A DNA stretch of 64,000 bases from Amycolatopsis australiensis (GTDB lineage: Bacteria > Actinomycetota > Actinomycetes > Mycobacteriales > Pseudonocardiaceae), in contig NZ_FPJG01000006.1 of NCBI RefSeq assembly GCF_900119165.1, positions 5,828,001-5,892,000 on the forward strand, read 5' to 3'. The position numbers were made by a program, and so were the translations under genes. The first letter of the stretch is position 1. Each line of letters opens with the position of its first letter. Shown here one piece after another: positions 8,206-18,133 of the stretch. The notes below the pieces were generated by a model that worked only from the letters and a program-made list of their open reading frames with translations, made no database searches and was not told the origin of the DNA.

Positions 8206-9303
8206 TCATCCAATCGAGTGATAACCCTGCGGAGTCACGCCCACGCGCTCGCGCAGCCACGACCGGGTGGCGTCACGGTATTCCGCCGCGTTTTCGTGCA
8301 ACGCCACGGAATGACCGGCACCCGGCAGGACGTACATCGACAGATTCGACGGGTCGGCGTAATACGGTGCCTCCTGGGCCCGGAGCACACCGGCGTCCGA
8401 ACAGTCACGCAGCGCGAGCAGCCCGCAGAAAAGCACGTCCTTTTCGCCCACCACCTGGAAAACCGGTGCGGTGATTCCCTTCGTCGCCGGCAGCACGATC
8501 CCGAACACCGCGACCGTGCCCATCCCCGGCACCGAAACCTGGTCCTTGGCCGCCTCGCCGGCGGCGATCACCGCCGGATCGGAATCGCCCGCGGCGTAGA
8601 ACAACCCGGCTCGCGCACCCGGTTTCGTCGTGAAGTACAGCGGGTCACTGCCCAGCCGGCCGAGCTGCCCGTCGAGCAGCGCAGGCTGCAGGCCGAGCGC
8701 CGCGCCGACGGCCAGCACCGGCAGGTGCGTGATGCCGGTCAGCACCACGCCGTCGACGTCGTGGTAGGACGACGCCTCCACGGCGACGACGCCGGACCCG
8801 ACCGAGTGACCCACGATCACGACCTTCGCGAACCGCACCCCGCCGACGTGCCCGGCGCGCAGGTGGCCGACCACCTCGTGCATCGCCTCGGCCGCCGCCC
8901 GGACTGACAGAAGCAGGCTCAGCGGGCGGCTGCTGCGCCCGGCGCCGAGCTGGTCGGCGGCGAAGGTCGCGTAGCCGTGTGCGGCCATGTCGCGCTGGTA
9001 GGAATAACGCTCCGGCCGGTACGGCAGGTCCCAGTACGCGCTGTTGTACGTCCCGCCGTGCACGAGCAACTGGACGGTGTCCGGCACATCGGTGCCCGAC
9101 CCGGACGTGGCAGGCAGGCACGGCCGGCCGTGCACGGTCGCGGGCGCGCCCGGCACCGGCGGCGGCAGCCCGGGACCGGTGACCGGCAGGTCCGTGTCGG
9201 TGCAGGAGATCGCGGCGGCCTCGGCGGGCATCGCCGCGGTCAGCAAGGCGAGCAGCACGCCACCGGCGAACAACGCCGCCGTCACCTTGACCGGCACTCT
9301 CAC
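8206..9303 (-). CDS. secreted alpha/beta-hydrolase
   Basis: This 365-residue protein has a clear Sec signal peptide (MRVPVKVTAALFAGG, hydrophobic core, cut after AEA near residue 30). The mature part has the alpha/beta-hydrolase pattern: oxyanion loop LVHGGTYNS, nucleophile elbow GHSVG near residue 165, an acid in the VVGEKDVLF strand, and the catalytic His in GAGHSVAL near 329. Two Cys pairs fit an exported enzyme. It resembles actinobacterial lipase/esterase-like proteins of unknown substrate. It ends 90 nt before the GGDEF gene on the same strand, and the AT-rich gap between them may hold that gene's promoter. Confidence 0.75.
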   Translation of the reverse strand: MRVPVKVTAALFAGGVLLALLTAAMPAEAAAISCTDTDLPVTGPGLPPPVPGAPATVHGRPCLPATSGSGTDVPDTVQLLVHGGTYNSAYWDLPYRPERYSYQRDMAAHGYATFAADQLGAGRSSRPLSLLLSVRAAAEAMHEVVGHLRAGHVGGVRFAKVVIVGHSVGSGVVAVEASSYHDVDGVVLTGITHLPVLAVGAALGLQPALLDGQLGRLGSDPLYFTTKPGARAGLFYAAGDSDPAVIAAGEAAKDQVSVPGMGTVAVFGIVLPATKGITAPVFQVVGEKDVLFCGLLALRDCSDAGVLRAQEAPYYADPSNLSMYVLPGAGHSVALHENAAEYRDATRSWLRERVGVTPQGYHSIG

Positions 9304-9375
9304 GCCGCACTCCCTCTGGACTCGGACAGGTGAAAGGACCCCGGAACACTACACCTCGTAGCCGGACGGGCACCG

Positions 9376-10696
9376 TCAGGTCCGGCGCGGCACCACCGTC
9401 ATCGGCAGCCGGTTCGGCTGCATCGTGGCCTTGAGCTGCGCGCGGACCTGCTTACCGGGCACGGGAACCAGCCGCCACCGCACGCCGATCGTCGCGGCGA
9501 CGATGCCGATCTCCGTCGGCGCGAACACGTGCCCGGGACACAGGCGCGCACCGGCGCCGAACGGGATGTAGGCGCCTTTCGGCAGTTCCGCAGTCTCCTC
9601 CGGCGTCCAGCGGTCCGGGTCGAACCGGTCCGGATCGGGGAACCAGCGCGGGTCCCGGTGCAGGGTGTGCTGGCTGACCGCCACCTCGCTGCCCGCCGGG
9701 ATCCGCACGCCGCCCAGTTCGACGTCTTCGCGGGCGCGGCGCATGAGGATCAGCGGCGGGGTGCGGCGGACGATCTCGTTGACGATCCGGTGCGTGTACA
9801 CCAGGTCCGGCAGGTCGTCGAAGCGCGCGGGCCTGCCGCCGAGGACCTCGTCGACCTCCGCGTGGAAGCGGCGTTCGACGTCCGGGTGCCGCCCCAGTTC
9901 GTGGAAGAACCAGGCCAGCGCGACAGCGGTGGTCTCGGCGCCGGTGGTGAGGATCGTGATGACCTCGTCGTGCACCTGCCGGTCGGTCATGCCTTCGCCG
10001 GTGTCCTCGTCGCGCGCCAGCAGCAGCATGGACAGCAGGTCGCCGTGGTCGGCTCCCCGCTCCCGCGCGGCGACGACGGTCTCGCCGATCACCTCGCGCA
10101 GCCGCGCGGCGGCGGCGTCGAACTTCCGGTTCGGCGGAATCGGCAGTCTCTCCACGAATTTCGGAGAGAACGCCCGGATCAGCACGTATTTCAGCATGAT
10201 CGGGATCGAGCGGCGGATCTCGGCGAGCACTTCGCCGCCGAGCGCGGTGAAGAACAGCGTCTGCCCGGCGATGGTGAGCACGAGGTCCTGCATCCGCCGG
10301 TCGAACTGGACGACTTCGCCGGGCTGCCACGAGCTCACCAGCTCGCCGGCCAGCTTCGTGATGGTGGTGTCGGCGTAGCCGGCGATCCGCGCGGCCGAAC
10401 GCGGGCAGCACCAGGCGCCGCCGGCGGCGGTTCAGCTCGCCGTTCGAGGTGGCCAGGCCGTCGCCGAAGAGCGGGCGCATCTTGTCGAAGACCAGGCTCT
10501 TGTCGAACTTGTGGGCGTCGGTGGCCAGCACCCGCCAGGCCAGCTCCGGCGTGGTGACCACGTGCACCGGCAGCGACCCGAGCCGGAGTTCGACGACATC
10601 TCCGTACGCCGGAAGAGAAGTGAGGAGCTTCAGCGGGTCGCGCAGCAGCGAGCCGGTGTGCCCGAGCACGGGCAAGCGGCCGGGAACGTGCGGCAT
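9376..10696 (-). pseudogene. cytochrome P450, broken by a frameshift
   Basis: The two halves of one P450 lie in different frames. Residues 1-100 (from ATG 10696: PGRLPVLGHTGSLL, then DKMRPLFGDGLATSNGE, then LVLPAFGRA) end near 10390. The chain then continues in the next frame as RIAGYADTTITKLAGEL and runs to the stop at 9376. The C-terminal part is complete: I-helix TTGAETTAVALAW, ExxR in NEIVRRT, and haem loop FGAGARLCPGH. A net +1 (or -2) change in the run around 10385-10392 explains the break. The sequence resembles pentalenene-oxygenase-like P450s, but no terpene synthase is nearby. It could be a true pseudogene or a sequencing error. Confidence 0.75.
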
Positions 10697-10819
10697 GGCC
10701 TCGCCTCCTCGTGACCGGACACCCTAACGGGGGCGCCGGGCCACCGGACGGGAGTCCGCACGAACGGCGGAGACCGCTACACTCCGCCACGCCGAGCGAG
10801 CGCGAGCGCGGGAGGTCCG

Positions 10820-11636
10820 GTGACCGGGGAGCCGAGCTGGGTACCGCCGGAGATCGACACCACGGTGCTGAACCCGGCGCGGGTGTACGACTTCTGGCTC
10901 GACGGCGACCACAACTTCGCCGCCGACCGCGCGCTCGGGGAGCAGATCCTCGAGATCATGCCGGGTGTGCGCGACGCGGCCCGGCTCAACCGGGCGTTCC
11001 TGCGCCGCGCGGCGAAGTTCATGGTCGACGCCGGCGTCCGGCAGTTCCTCGACGTCGGCTCCGGCATCCCGACCGTGGGCAACCTGCACGAGATCGTCCA
11101 GCAGGCCGACCCCGGCGTGCCGGGTGGTCTACGTCGACCGGGAGCCGGTGGCCGTGGCGCACAGCGAGCTGCTGCTGCGGGGCAACGACCGCTGCGCGGT
11201 GCTGCGGGCGGACCTGCGCGACGTCAACGACGTCTTCGAGGGCGCGGGCAAGCTGCTGGACCTCACCGAGCCGATCGGCGTGTTCATGTTGCTGCTGCTG
11301 CACTTCGTGCCGGACTCGTGGGACCCGGTGGACATCCTCGCCCGGTACCGCGACCGGCTGGCGCCGGGCAGCTTCCTCGCCGTCACGCACGTCGCGGCCG
11401 ATTCCGGGTCGGAGCGGCTGGACGAAGCCGTCGAAGCGTACAAGAGCAACCAGGACACGCAGAACCGGCCGGTCCCCCGCACCCGTGACGAGGTGCTCCG
11501 CTTCTTCGACGGCTTCGAGCTGGTCGAGCCCGGCCTGGTCGGCTGCGCGATGTGGCGCCCCGAGGGCGCCGGCGACATGTCCGACGACCCGGCGATCAAC
11601 ACGCTGCCCCACGCCGGCGTCGGCCGCAAACCCTGA
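10820..11636 (+). pseudogene. S-adenosyl methyltransferase (Methyltransf_19 type), frameshifted
   Basis: The family start is clear from GTG 10820 behind GGAGG: NPARVYDFWLDGDHNFAADR, then FLDVGSGIPTVGNLHE. After QQADPG (about 11120) the frame changes, and the remainder (VVYVDREPVAVAHSELLL, GVFMLLLLHFVPD, LAVTHVA) runs in the next frame to 11636. One extra base near 11118-11126 accounts for it. This actinobacterial SAM-binding family of about 270 residues has no firm substrate. The P450 frameshift is only about 730 bp away on the other strand. That fits either a decaying stretch or local base-calling errors. The end abuts the GH3 stop with no gap. Confidence 0.75.
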
Positions 11637-14564
11637 TCACCGCAGGGAGAACGTCGCCAGGTTCACCGGCCCGTCGAACGTCAGGTAGACGTCGTGGCGG
11701 CCGGCCGCCTTCGCCAGGTCCGCCGTCACCGTCGTGTAGGCGTACCGGTCGCCGGTCGCCGGGACCGCGGCGGTGCCCAGGACGCGACCGGCCGGCGAGT
11801 CCAGGTGGACCGTGACGTGCGCGGGCTCCACTGTGGACACCGACGCGGTGAACCGCGTGGGCCCGTACAGCGCGACGTTCCGGAACGCCAGCCAGCTCCC
11901 GGCCACCGCCGCGACCGAAGTTCCCGACGTCTTCGCCGTGTCGGTCAGCGTCGTCCCGGAGTAGTCGTCGAAGTTCTGCGCCTGGGTCGGCCGGCTCAAG
12001 TCGCGCGGCGTGCTCCGCTCCCCCGGCACGTAGACCGGCTGCGGCGCGGAGAGTTCGGCAGCGTTGCGGCCCACCGAGAATTCGTGGAGCCCGGCCGCCA
12101 CCACGGACCGCTCCTGCGCGACGTCCCACGTCGCCAGGTCGGCCACCGGCACCGACAACCGGACCGCCCGTGTCTCGTGCGGTGCCAGCGTCACGCGCGC
12201 GAAGTCCCGCAGCCGCTGGACCCCGGACTCCTTCGAGTAGAGCTGGACGACGTCGGTCCCGGTGCGGCCGCCGGTGTTCGTGACGTCGACGCTGACCTCG
12301 ACCGCCGATCCGACGCGCGCGGCGCGCGGCGCGCCGTACCGGAAGCTCGTGTAGCTGAGCCCGTACCCGAAGGGGTAGAGCGGCTTTCCGCGGTAGTACT
12401 GGTAGGTCATCCCGGTCTTCGCGATGTCGTAGTCCAGGATGGACGGCAGGCCCGCGTCGGCGGCGTACCAGGTCTGGGTGAGCCGGCCGGCCGGGTCGAC
12501 GTCGCCGAACAGCACGTCGGCCACGGCGTGCCCGGTCTCCTGACCCGCGTGGCTGGTCCACACGATCCCCGGCACGGACAGCGTGTCCCAGCCGGTCGTC
12601 GGGTAGCTGTTCTCCACCACCACGACGGTGTGCGGGTTCGCCTTCTGCACGGCCTCGATCAGCGCGCGCTGCGCGGGCGCCAGCTCGGTGCTCGTCCGGT
12701 CGTTCGCCTCCCGGCCGTTGATGAACGGCATGCTGCCGACCACGACGACGGCGGTGTCGGCGTCCTTGGCCGCGGCGACCGCGCTGCCGACGCCGCTGGT
12801 CAACACCTCGCGGCCGAACTTCGTCGCGTGCGCGGCGTCCGGGGCGGAAATCGTCAGCGTCCCGTCGGCGCCGACGACGGCGAACCGGTTGGGGCCGAAC
12901 CACGGCTCGGCGACCTCGTTGCCCGCGTACTCGAGGACGTAGCTGCCGTCGGGCTGCGCGTCGAGCTTCAGCTGCTGCTGCACGAACCACCCGGAAGGCT
13001 GGTCGGCGTCGTTGACCAGCGCGCCGCCGGAGTAGCCGAGGAACTTGCCGTTCGCGGCCGCGCGCAGCGTGTTCTTGCCCGCGCCCCAGTCGTAGACGTC
13101 GAACGACTCCGCGGTGCCTGCCGTGGTGGGGCCCGCCGTCACCTTGCCGGCGGTGCCCGGTGCGGTCAGGTACCGGCCGGTGGCGAGGTCCTTGAGCGCG
13201 ATCCGGTCGACGCCTTCGGACGACGTGACCGTGCCCGAAGCGCCCAGGCGTCCGGCGATGCCCTGCTTCGGCGTGACGCGGTACGGCATCGCGCCGCTGT
13301 ACCAGTCCTCGTAGAGCGTGTCCGACAACGGGCCGACGACCGCGACCTTCTTGTTCCGGGCCGCGTCGAGCGGGAGCGCGTTCGCGTTGTTGCGCAGCAG
13401 CACGACCTGTTCGTCGGCGGCCTTGCGCGCCAGGGCCTGGTGTCCGGGCGAATTGATGACGGCCGGGGTGATGTCGGCGTACGGGTTGCGGCCGGGCGGG
13501 TCGAACTCGCCGAGCCGGAACCGCAGCGACAGCAGGTGCCGGTCGGCCTTCTCAACGTCGGCCATGGTCAGCAGGCCCTTGCCCAGTGCCTCTTTGACCG
13601 CGGCGACGGTGATCGAGCCGTTCGTGTCGTTGTCGGTGAAGCTGTCGAGGCCGGCCTTGATGGCCGCCGCGTCGGCTTCGGCCTTGGTGGTGTAGTACTT
13701 CTCGGAGTTGACCAGGTTGGAGGGCGCGCCGGCGTCGCTCACCACGGCGATGTCCTGCGGCGCCCACTTCCGCAGCAGGCCGCCGAGGTCCGGGCTCACC
13801 GTGTTCGGCCGCCCGTTGACCAGGTTGTACGACGGCATGACGGCGTTGGCCGCCCCGTTCTGCAGCGGGATCTTGAACGCCTGCTCGTCGTAGTCGTGCA
13901 GGATCTTCGGCGGCACCGAGGAGTTGCTCGTGTCGCGGTCGACCTCGTTGTTGTAGGCGAGGTAGTGCTTCAGCGTCGGGGCGGCCTGCAAGTAGCGCGG
14001 GTCGTCGCCCTGGATGCCGCGGCCGTACGCGGTCGCGAGCTCGCCGGTGAGGTGCGGGTCCTCGGAGTAGCCCTCTTCGTTGCGGCCCCAGCGCGGGTCG
14101 CGCAGCAGGTTCACCACCGGTGCCCACAGGTTGAGGCCCCACAGTGTCGGGTTGCGCGCGTTGAACCCGCGCGCCTCCTGGCCGACGGCCGCGCCGACCT
14201 GCTTGACCAGCGCCGGGTCCCACGTCGACGCCAGGCCGATGGCCTGCGGGAACACCGTGCCGTCGGCTTTGACGACGGCACCGTTGGCGTCGTAGTCCGT
14301 CGACCAGGCGACGCCGTGCAGCGCTTCGGTGCCGGTCTTGAACACGCCGATGCCCAGCCGCGGGATGGCCGGCTCGTACTGGTGCAGCAGCGAGATCTTC
14401 TCGTCCGCGGTGAGCCGCGAGAGCAGGTCGTCGATCCGCGTCGCCAGCGGCAGGGACGGATCGCGGAACGGCATCGGGGCGGCCGCGAGCGCCGACGCCG
14501 GGGCCAGCAGCAGGGTCGCGGTCACCACCGGGACGAGAGCACGGCGGAGCGGGGACTGGCGCAC
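11637..14564 (-). CDS. secreted GH3 beta-glycosidase with inserted trefoil-like and CBM6-like domains
   Basis: This 975-residue exported glycosidase starts at GTG 14564 behind GGGAGG. A signal peptide (VRQSPLRRALVPVVTATLLL, cut after ALA) comes first. The GH3 barrel carries the nucleophile Asp in DIAVVSDAGAPSN near residue 275. The GH3 C-terminal domain is interrupted by about 140 residues with fascin/trefoil-like repeats (DLATGRYLT, AANGKFLGYSGG). A fibronectin-III-like segment follows, and the last 125 residues look like a CBM6-type carbohydrate-binding domain (NFDDYSGTTLTDT). It is similar to beta-xylosidase/beta-glucosidase members. It is divergent from the LacI-ABC-GH31 operon and presumably belongs to the same regulon. 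Confidence 0.85.
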   Translation of the reverse strand: MRQSPLRRALVPVVTATLLLAPASALAAAPMPFRDPSLPLATRIDDLLSRLTADEKISLLHQYEPAIPRLGIGVFKTGTEALHGVAWSTDYDANGAVVKADGTVFPQAIGLASTWDPALVKQVGAAVGQEARGFNARNPTLWGLNLWAPVVNLLRDPRWGRNEEGYSEDPHLTGELATAYGRGIQGDDPRYLQAAPTLKHYLAYNNEVDRDTSNSSVPPKILHDYDEQAFKIPLQNGAANAVMPSYNLVNGRPNTVSPDLGGLLRKWAPQDIAVVSDAGAPSNLVNSEKYYTTKAEADAAAIKAGLDSFTDNDTNGSITVAAVKEALGKGLLTMADVEKADRHLLSLRFRLGEFDPPGRNPYADITPAVINSPGHQALARKAADEQVVLLRNNANALPLDAARNKKVAVVGPLSDTLYEDWYSGAMPYRVTPKQGIAGRLGASGTVTSSEGVDRIALKDLATGRYLTAPGTAGKVTAGPTTAGTAESFDVYDWGAGKNTLRAAANGKFLGYSGGALVNDADQPSGWFVQQQLKLDAQPDGSYVLEYAGNEVAEPWFGPNRFAVVGADGTLTISAPDAAHATKFGREVLTSGVGSAVAAAKDADTAVVVVGSMPFINGREANDRTSTELAPAQRALIEAVQKANPHTVVVVENSYPTTGWDTLSVPGIVWTSHAGQETGHAVADVLFGDVDPAGRLTQTWYAADAGLPSILDYDIAKTGMTYQYYRGKPLYPFGYGLSYTSFRYGAPRAARVGSAVEVSVDVTNTGGRTGTDVVQLYSKESGVQRLRDFARVTLAPHETRAVRLSVPVADLATWDVAQERSVVAAGLHEFSVGRNAAELSAPQPVYVPGERSTPRDLSRPTQAQNFDDYSGTTLTDTAKTSGTSVAAVAGSWLAFRNVALYGPTRFTASVSTVEPAHVTVHLDSPAGRVLGTAAVPATGDRYAYTTVTADLAKAAGRHDVYLTFDGPVNLATFSLR

Positions 14565-14911
14565 GGACGGCCTCCCGGGATCGTCGAATCGTTTCGACAG
14601 TGCGGCGCGGAACATTCGCGGGCGAAGGTGGGGATGGTGACGACTATTACAGCCGCGTGAGGGCGCGGTCAAGACTTCTTGGGAGCGCGCCCAGCCACCC
14701 CGGCGACCCTGCGAAACTGCGGGCTGAGCTGCTCGAAGATCCGTCATCAGCGGTGTTCGACACTTTCGACGCCGGCCCGGATCGTCGAATACGAATCGAA
14801 TATCCGCGCGCGGCGAATTCCGCTTGTGTTTCCGGCGAACGTCACTTACCTTCGTGCCATCGTCGATGCGCTTCGACGACCGATCCCCTCCCCGTCCCCA
14901 GGAGGCCGCCC
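14565..14911. promoter_or_regulatory. divergent control region of the GH3 gene and the LacI operon
   Basis: This 347-nt gap holds no gene. It contains a LacI-type palindrome, TCGAATCGTTTCGA (14584-14597, arms TCGAA/TTCGA), close to the GH3 start. Repeated TTCGA/TCGAA half-sites also occur around 14756-14800 nearer the LacI gene. The spacing suggests one operator for each direction. No clear -35/-10 pair could be fixed. Confidence 0.5.
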
Positions 14912-15919
14912 GTGGTCACGATCAACGACGTCGCCAACGCGGCGGGCGTGGCCCCCAGCACGGTGTCGTACGTGATCAGCGGCAAGCGCTCGATCTCGCC
15001 GAAGACGCGGCGGCTGGTCGAGGAGAGCATCCGCAAGCTCGGCTACCACCCGCACGCCGGGGCCAGGGCGCTGGCCAGCAGCAAGACCAACGTGCTGGCG
15101 CTCGTCGTGCCACTGCGCACGGACCTCAACGTCGCCGTGGTGATGCAGTTCGTCGCCGCGGCGGTCACCGCGGCCCGCGCGCACGACCACGACCTGCTCC
15201 TGCTCACCAAGGACGAAGGCCCCGCCGCGCTGCAGCGGGTGGCGTCGTCGGCGATCGCCGACGCCCTGATGGTGATGGACGTCGAAGCCGCCGACCCGCG
15301 GGTGCCGATGCTCATCGCGCTCGACCTGCCGGTGGTGCTCATCGGCGTGCCCGACCACCCGGCCGGGCTGAGCTGCGTCGACCTGGACTTCACCGCGGCC
15401 GGCTCGGCGTGCGTCGCGCACCTGGCTGACCTCGGCCACCGCTCGATCGGGCTGATCGGCCCGTCGCCCGCGGTCTACCGGCGCGGCACGAGCTACGCGA
15501 CGCGGTTCCTGCGCGGGTTCGACGAAGCCGCGAAAAGCCGTGACGTGCGGGCGCAGTCCCGGGCGTGCGCCCATTCCTACGAAGCGGTGAGCGCCTGCCT
15601 CGACGACCTGCTCGCCGCCGACCCGAACCTGACCGGCCTGGTCGTGCACAACGAGGCCGTCCTGCCCGGGCTGCTGTCGGACCTGCGCCACCGCGGCCTG
15701 CGGGTGCCCGAGGACATCTCCGTCGTCGCGGTGTGCCCGGACGCCATGGCCGAGCAGCACGCGGTCGCGCTGACCACGGTCGCCATCCCGGCCGAGGAGG
15801 TCGGCGCGCAGGCCGTCGAGATGACCATGCGCCGGCTCGCCGGCCACACCACCCCGGAGGTCCGGCTGCTCGGGCCCCGCCTCACCCGGCGCGACAGCAC
15901 CGCCGCGCCGCGCGCCTGA
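14912..15919 (+). CDS. LacI family regulator
   Basis: This is a 335-residue DNA-binding repressor. The N-terminal LacI helix-turn-helix is intact (INDVANAAGVAPSTVSYVIS, then SPKTRRLVEESIRKLGYHP), and the hinge helix reads ARALASSK. A periplasmic-binding-like effector domain follows, probably for a sugar. The start is GTG 14912 behind AGGAGG. It heads an operon with the ABC importer (34 nt to the next gene) and GH31 enzyme, and it is divergent from the GH3 gene, so it most likely represses both until the imported oligosaccharide appears. TCGAA-type palindromes in the divergent region are candidate targets. Confidence 0.9.
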   Translation: MVTINDVANAAGVAPSTVSYVISGKRSISPKTRRLVEESIRKLGYHPHAGARALASSKTNVLALVVPLRTDLNVAVVMQFVAAAVTAARAHDHDLLLLTKDEGPAALQRVASSAIADALMVMDVEAADPRVPMLIALDLPVVLIGVPDHPAGLSCVDLDFTAAGSACVAHLADLGHRSIGLIGPSPAVYRRGTSYATRFLRGFDEAAKSRDVRAQSRACAHSYEAVSACLDDLLAADPNLTGLVVHNEAVLPGLLSDLRHRGLRVPEDISVVAVCPDAMAEQHAVALTTVAIPAEEVGAQAVEMTMRRLAGHTTPEVRLLGPRLTRRDSTAAPRA

Positions 15920-15953
15920 CCCGGTTCTGCTCCACCGCCGAAGGAGAATCGCC

Positions 15954-17195
15954 ATGTCCGTAGCCCGTCGCGCCCTCGTCCTGACCGCGGGTGCCGCGAG
16001 CGCCGCCCTGCTGGCCGCGTGCAGCCCGAGCCCGGCACCGTCCGCTTCGGACGGTGCCGGCGCCCCGGCCGCCACGTCCGTCACGGAGCTCGACTACTAC
16101 GCCGACGAGCAGGGTTCCGCGGCGTGGCAGAAGATCCTCGACGCGTGCGCCGCGCAGACCGGGATCAAGATCCAGCGGCAGACCGTGCCGACCGCGCAGA
16201 TGCTGCCCAAGGTGCTGCAGGGGGCCAGCTCGAAGACGCTGCCGAACCTGCTCTTCACCGACAACCCGACGTTGCAGCAGGTCGCCGCCACCGGCGCGCT
16301 GACCCCGCTGTCGGACTACGGCATCACCACCGACGGCTACTACCCGAGCATCGTCAAGGCCGGGACCTACCAGGACAAGCTCTACGGCGTGGCCCCCGGC
16401 GTCAACGGCCTCGCGCTCATCTACAACAAGGACCTCCTGGCGGCGGCGGGCGTCGAGCCACCGAAGACGTGGGACGAGCTGAAGGCCGCCGCGGCGAAGC
16501 TGACCAAGGACGGCAAGTACGGCCTGGCCTTCTCCGCGATCCCGTCCGAAGAGGGTACCTGGCAGTTCCTGCCGTTCTTCTGGAGCAACGGCGCCGAACT
16601 GTCCCAGCTGGACTCCCCGAAGGCCACCCAGGCCCTGCAGTACGTCACCGACCTGGTGAACTCCGGGTCGGCGTCGAAGTCCGTGGTGACCTGGAACCAG
16701 AACGACGTCGCCGACCAGTTCGTCGCGGGCAACGCCGCGATGATGGTCAACGGCTCGTGGAACCTGGCCCGGCTCGACGAGCAGAAGTCCCTGCACTACG
16801 GCGTGGTGCCGATCCCGGTGCCGCAGGCGGGCGGCAAGCCGGTGGTCGCGCTCGGCGGCGAGGTCGGCACGGTGCCGGTCACGAGCGGGCCCGCCCAGCA
16901 GGCCGCCGGCAAGGTGCTGTCCTGCATCCTCTCCGAGCCCACGATGCTGCAGTGGAGCAAGGCGCACGCCTACGTCCCGTCGAAGACGGCCGCGGCCGCG
17001 AAGTTCGGCGCGGAGCAGCCGGCGATGCAGGCGTTCGTCGACGAGGTCGGCACCGCCCGCTCCCGTACCGCCGAGCTCGGCGAGAAGTACCCGAAGGTGT
17101 CGCAGGCACTGGCCGACGCGCTGCAGGCGGCCCTGACCGGCAAGCAGCCGGCCGACCAGGCGCTGAAGGCCGCGCAGCAGGCGAGCGGGTCGTGA
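15954..17195 (+). CDS. sugar ABC transporter substrate-binding lipoprotein
   Basis: This is a 413-residue extracellular binding protein of the CUT1/family 1 type. It has a lipoprotein signal (SAALLAAC, Cys 23) and then a Ser/Pro/Ala-rich linker. The mature fold shows the usual features (DNPTLQQVAATGALTPLSDYG, YNKDLLAAAGVEPPKTWDEL, NGSWNLARL). It starts at ATG 15954 after AAGGAGAA. The next gene's GTG overlaps its TGA (17192-17195), which couples it to the permeases. Flanking GH31 and GH3 glycosidases suggest a short plant-type oligosaccharide such as a xyloside or glucoside as ligand; this is inference. Confidence 0.9.
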   Translation: MSVARRALVLTAGAASAALLAACSPSPAPSASDGAGAPAATSVTELDYYADEQGSAAWQKILDACAAQTGIKIQRQTVPTAQMLPKVLQGASSKTLPNLLFTDNPTLQQVAATGALTPLSDYGITTDGYYPSIVKAGTYQDKLYGVAPGVNGLALIYNKDLLAAAGVEPPKTWDELKAAAAKLTKDGKYGLAFSAIPSEEGTWQFLPFFWSNGAELSQLDSPKATQALQYVTDLVNSGSASKSVVTWNQNDVADQFVAGNAAMMVNGSWNLARLDEQKSLHYGVVPIPVPQAGGKPVVALGGEVGTVPVTSGPAQQAAGKVLSCILSEPTMLQWSKAHAYVPSKTAAAAKFGAEQPAMQAFVDEVGTARSRTAELGEKYPKVSQALADALQAALTGKQPADQALKAAQQASGS

Positions 17196-18133
17196 CGCTG
17201 GTCGCCCCGGCCGGGGTCGCCGCGCCGGCCCGCAGCGGCCGGAAGTCCCGGCGGGACAACCGGTTCGCCGCGTGGGCGTTCCTGCTGCCGGCCCTGGCCT
17301 ACATCGTCGTGTTCTTCGGCTATCCCCTGGTCGCGAACCTGGTGATGAGCACGCAGAACTACACGGTCAAGTCGTTCTACACCGGCGAAGCACCCTTTGT
17401 CGGCTTCGCGAACTACTCCGCCGTCCTGCACAACCCGCTGTTCGGCACGGCGGCGCTCAACACGGTGCTGTTCACGGCCGGCTCGCTGGTCTTCCAGTTC
17501 GCCATCGGCCTCGCGCTGGCGGTGTTCTTCAACGGCCGGTTCCTGGGCAGCGCGCTGCTGCGGTCCCTGCTCCTGCTGCCGTGGCTGCTCCCGCTCGTGG
17601 TGAGCGGCGCGGTCTGGCGGTGGATGTTCGACCAGGACCACGGCGTGCTGAACGCGGCCCTGCGGTTCGCCGGGATCGACGCGGTGCCGTGGCTGAGCAG
17701 CACGAGCTGGGCGCTGCCGGCGGTGATCCTCACCAACATCTGGGTCGGCATCCCGTTCAACCTGGTCATCCTGCACGGCGGGCTGCGCGCCATCCCCGCG
17801 TCGCTCTACGAAGCCGCGGCGCTGGACGGCGCGAACGCGTGGCAGCGGTTCCGCCACGTCACCTGGCCGCTGCTGCGGCCGGTCACCGGGATCGTGCTCA
17901 TGCTCGGGCTGGTGTACACGATCAAGGTGTTCGACGTGATCATGGTCGTCACCGGCGGCGGCCCGGCCAACGCGACGCAGACGCTGACGACGTGGTCCTA
18001 CCGGCTGTCCTTCCAGGACTTCGCGTTCGGCCAGGGCGCCGCGGTCGGCAACGTCCTGATCGTGGTGGCGACGGTGTTCGGGCTGCTGTACCTGCGCTCG
18101 GCGAAGGCGACACTGGCGGAGGCGGCGGCATGA
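17192..18133 (+). CDS. sugar ABC transporter permease, MalF/CUT1 type
   Basis: This is a 313-residue inner-membrane permease with six predicted helices after a basic N-terminus (RSGRKSRRDNRF). The EAA loop that docks to the ATPase is present (YEAAALDGANAWQRFRHVTWP). Its GTG start overlaps the binding-protein stop codon by three bases, and its own stop overlaps the next permease start (ATGA), so the three are translationally coupled. There is no ATPase gene in the operon. In actinobacteria such CUT1 importers commonly share a multi-importer ATPase (MsiK) encoded elsewhere. Confidence 0.9.
   Translation: MTLVAPAGVAAPARSGRKSRRDNRFAAWAFLLPALAYIVVFFGYPLVANLVMSTQNYTVKSFYTGEAPFVGFANYSAVLHNPLFGTAALNTVLFTAGSLVFQFAIGLALAVFFNGRFLGSALLRSLLLLPWLLPLVVSGAVWRWMFDQDHGVLNAALRFAGIDAVPWLSSTSWALPAVILTNIWVGIPFNLVILHGGLRAIPASLYEAAALDGANAWQRFRHVTWPLLRPVTGIVLMLGLVYTIKVFDVIMVVTGGGPANATQTLTTWSYRLSFQDFAFGQGAAVGNVLIVVATVFGLLYLRSAKATLAEAAA

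Noticed and set aside
9376..11636. P450 plus methyltransferase as a natural-product gene cluster
   Set aside because: No synthase, carrier protein, terpene cyclase or pathway regulator is nearby, and both genes are frameshifted.
11694..14660. Very long open frame opposite the GH3 gene
   Set aside because: It is the mirror of a high-GC gene: composition is Arg/Val/Gly-rich, with no domain, and the GH3 motifs on the other strand are unambiguous. The same holds for the long plus-strand frame at 59463-62321.
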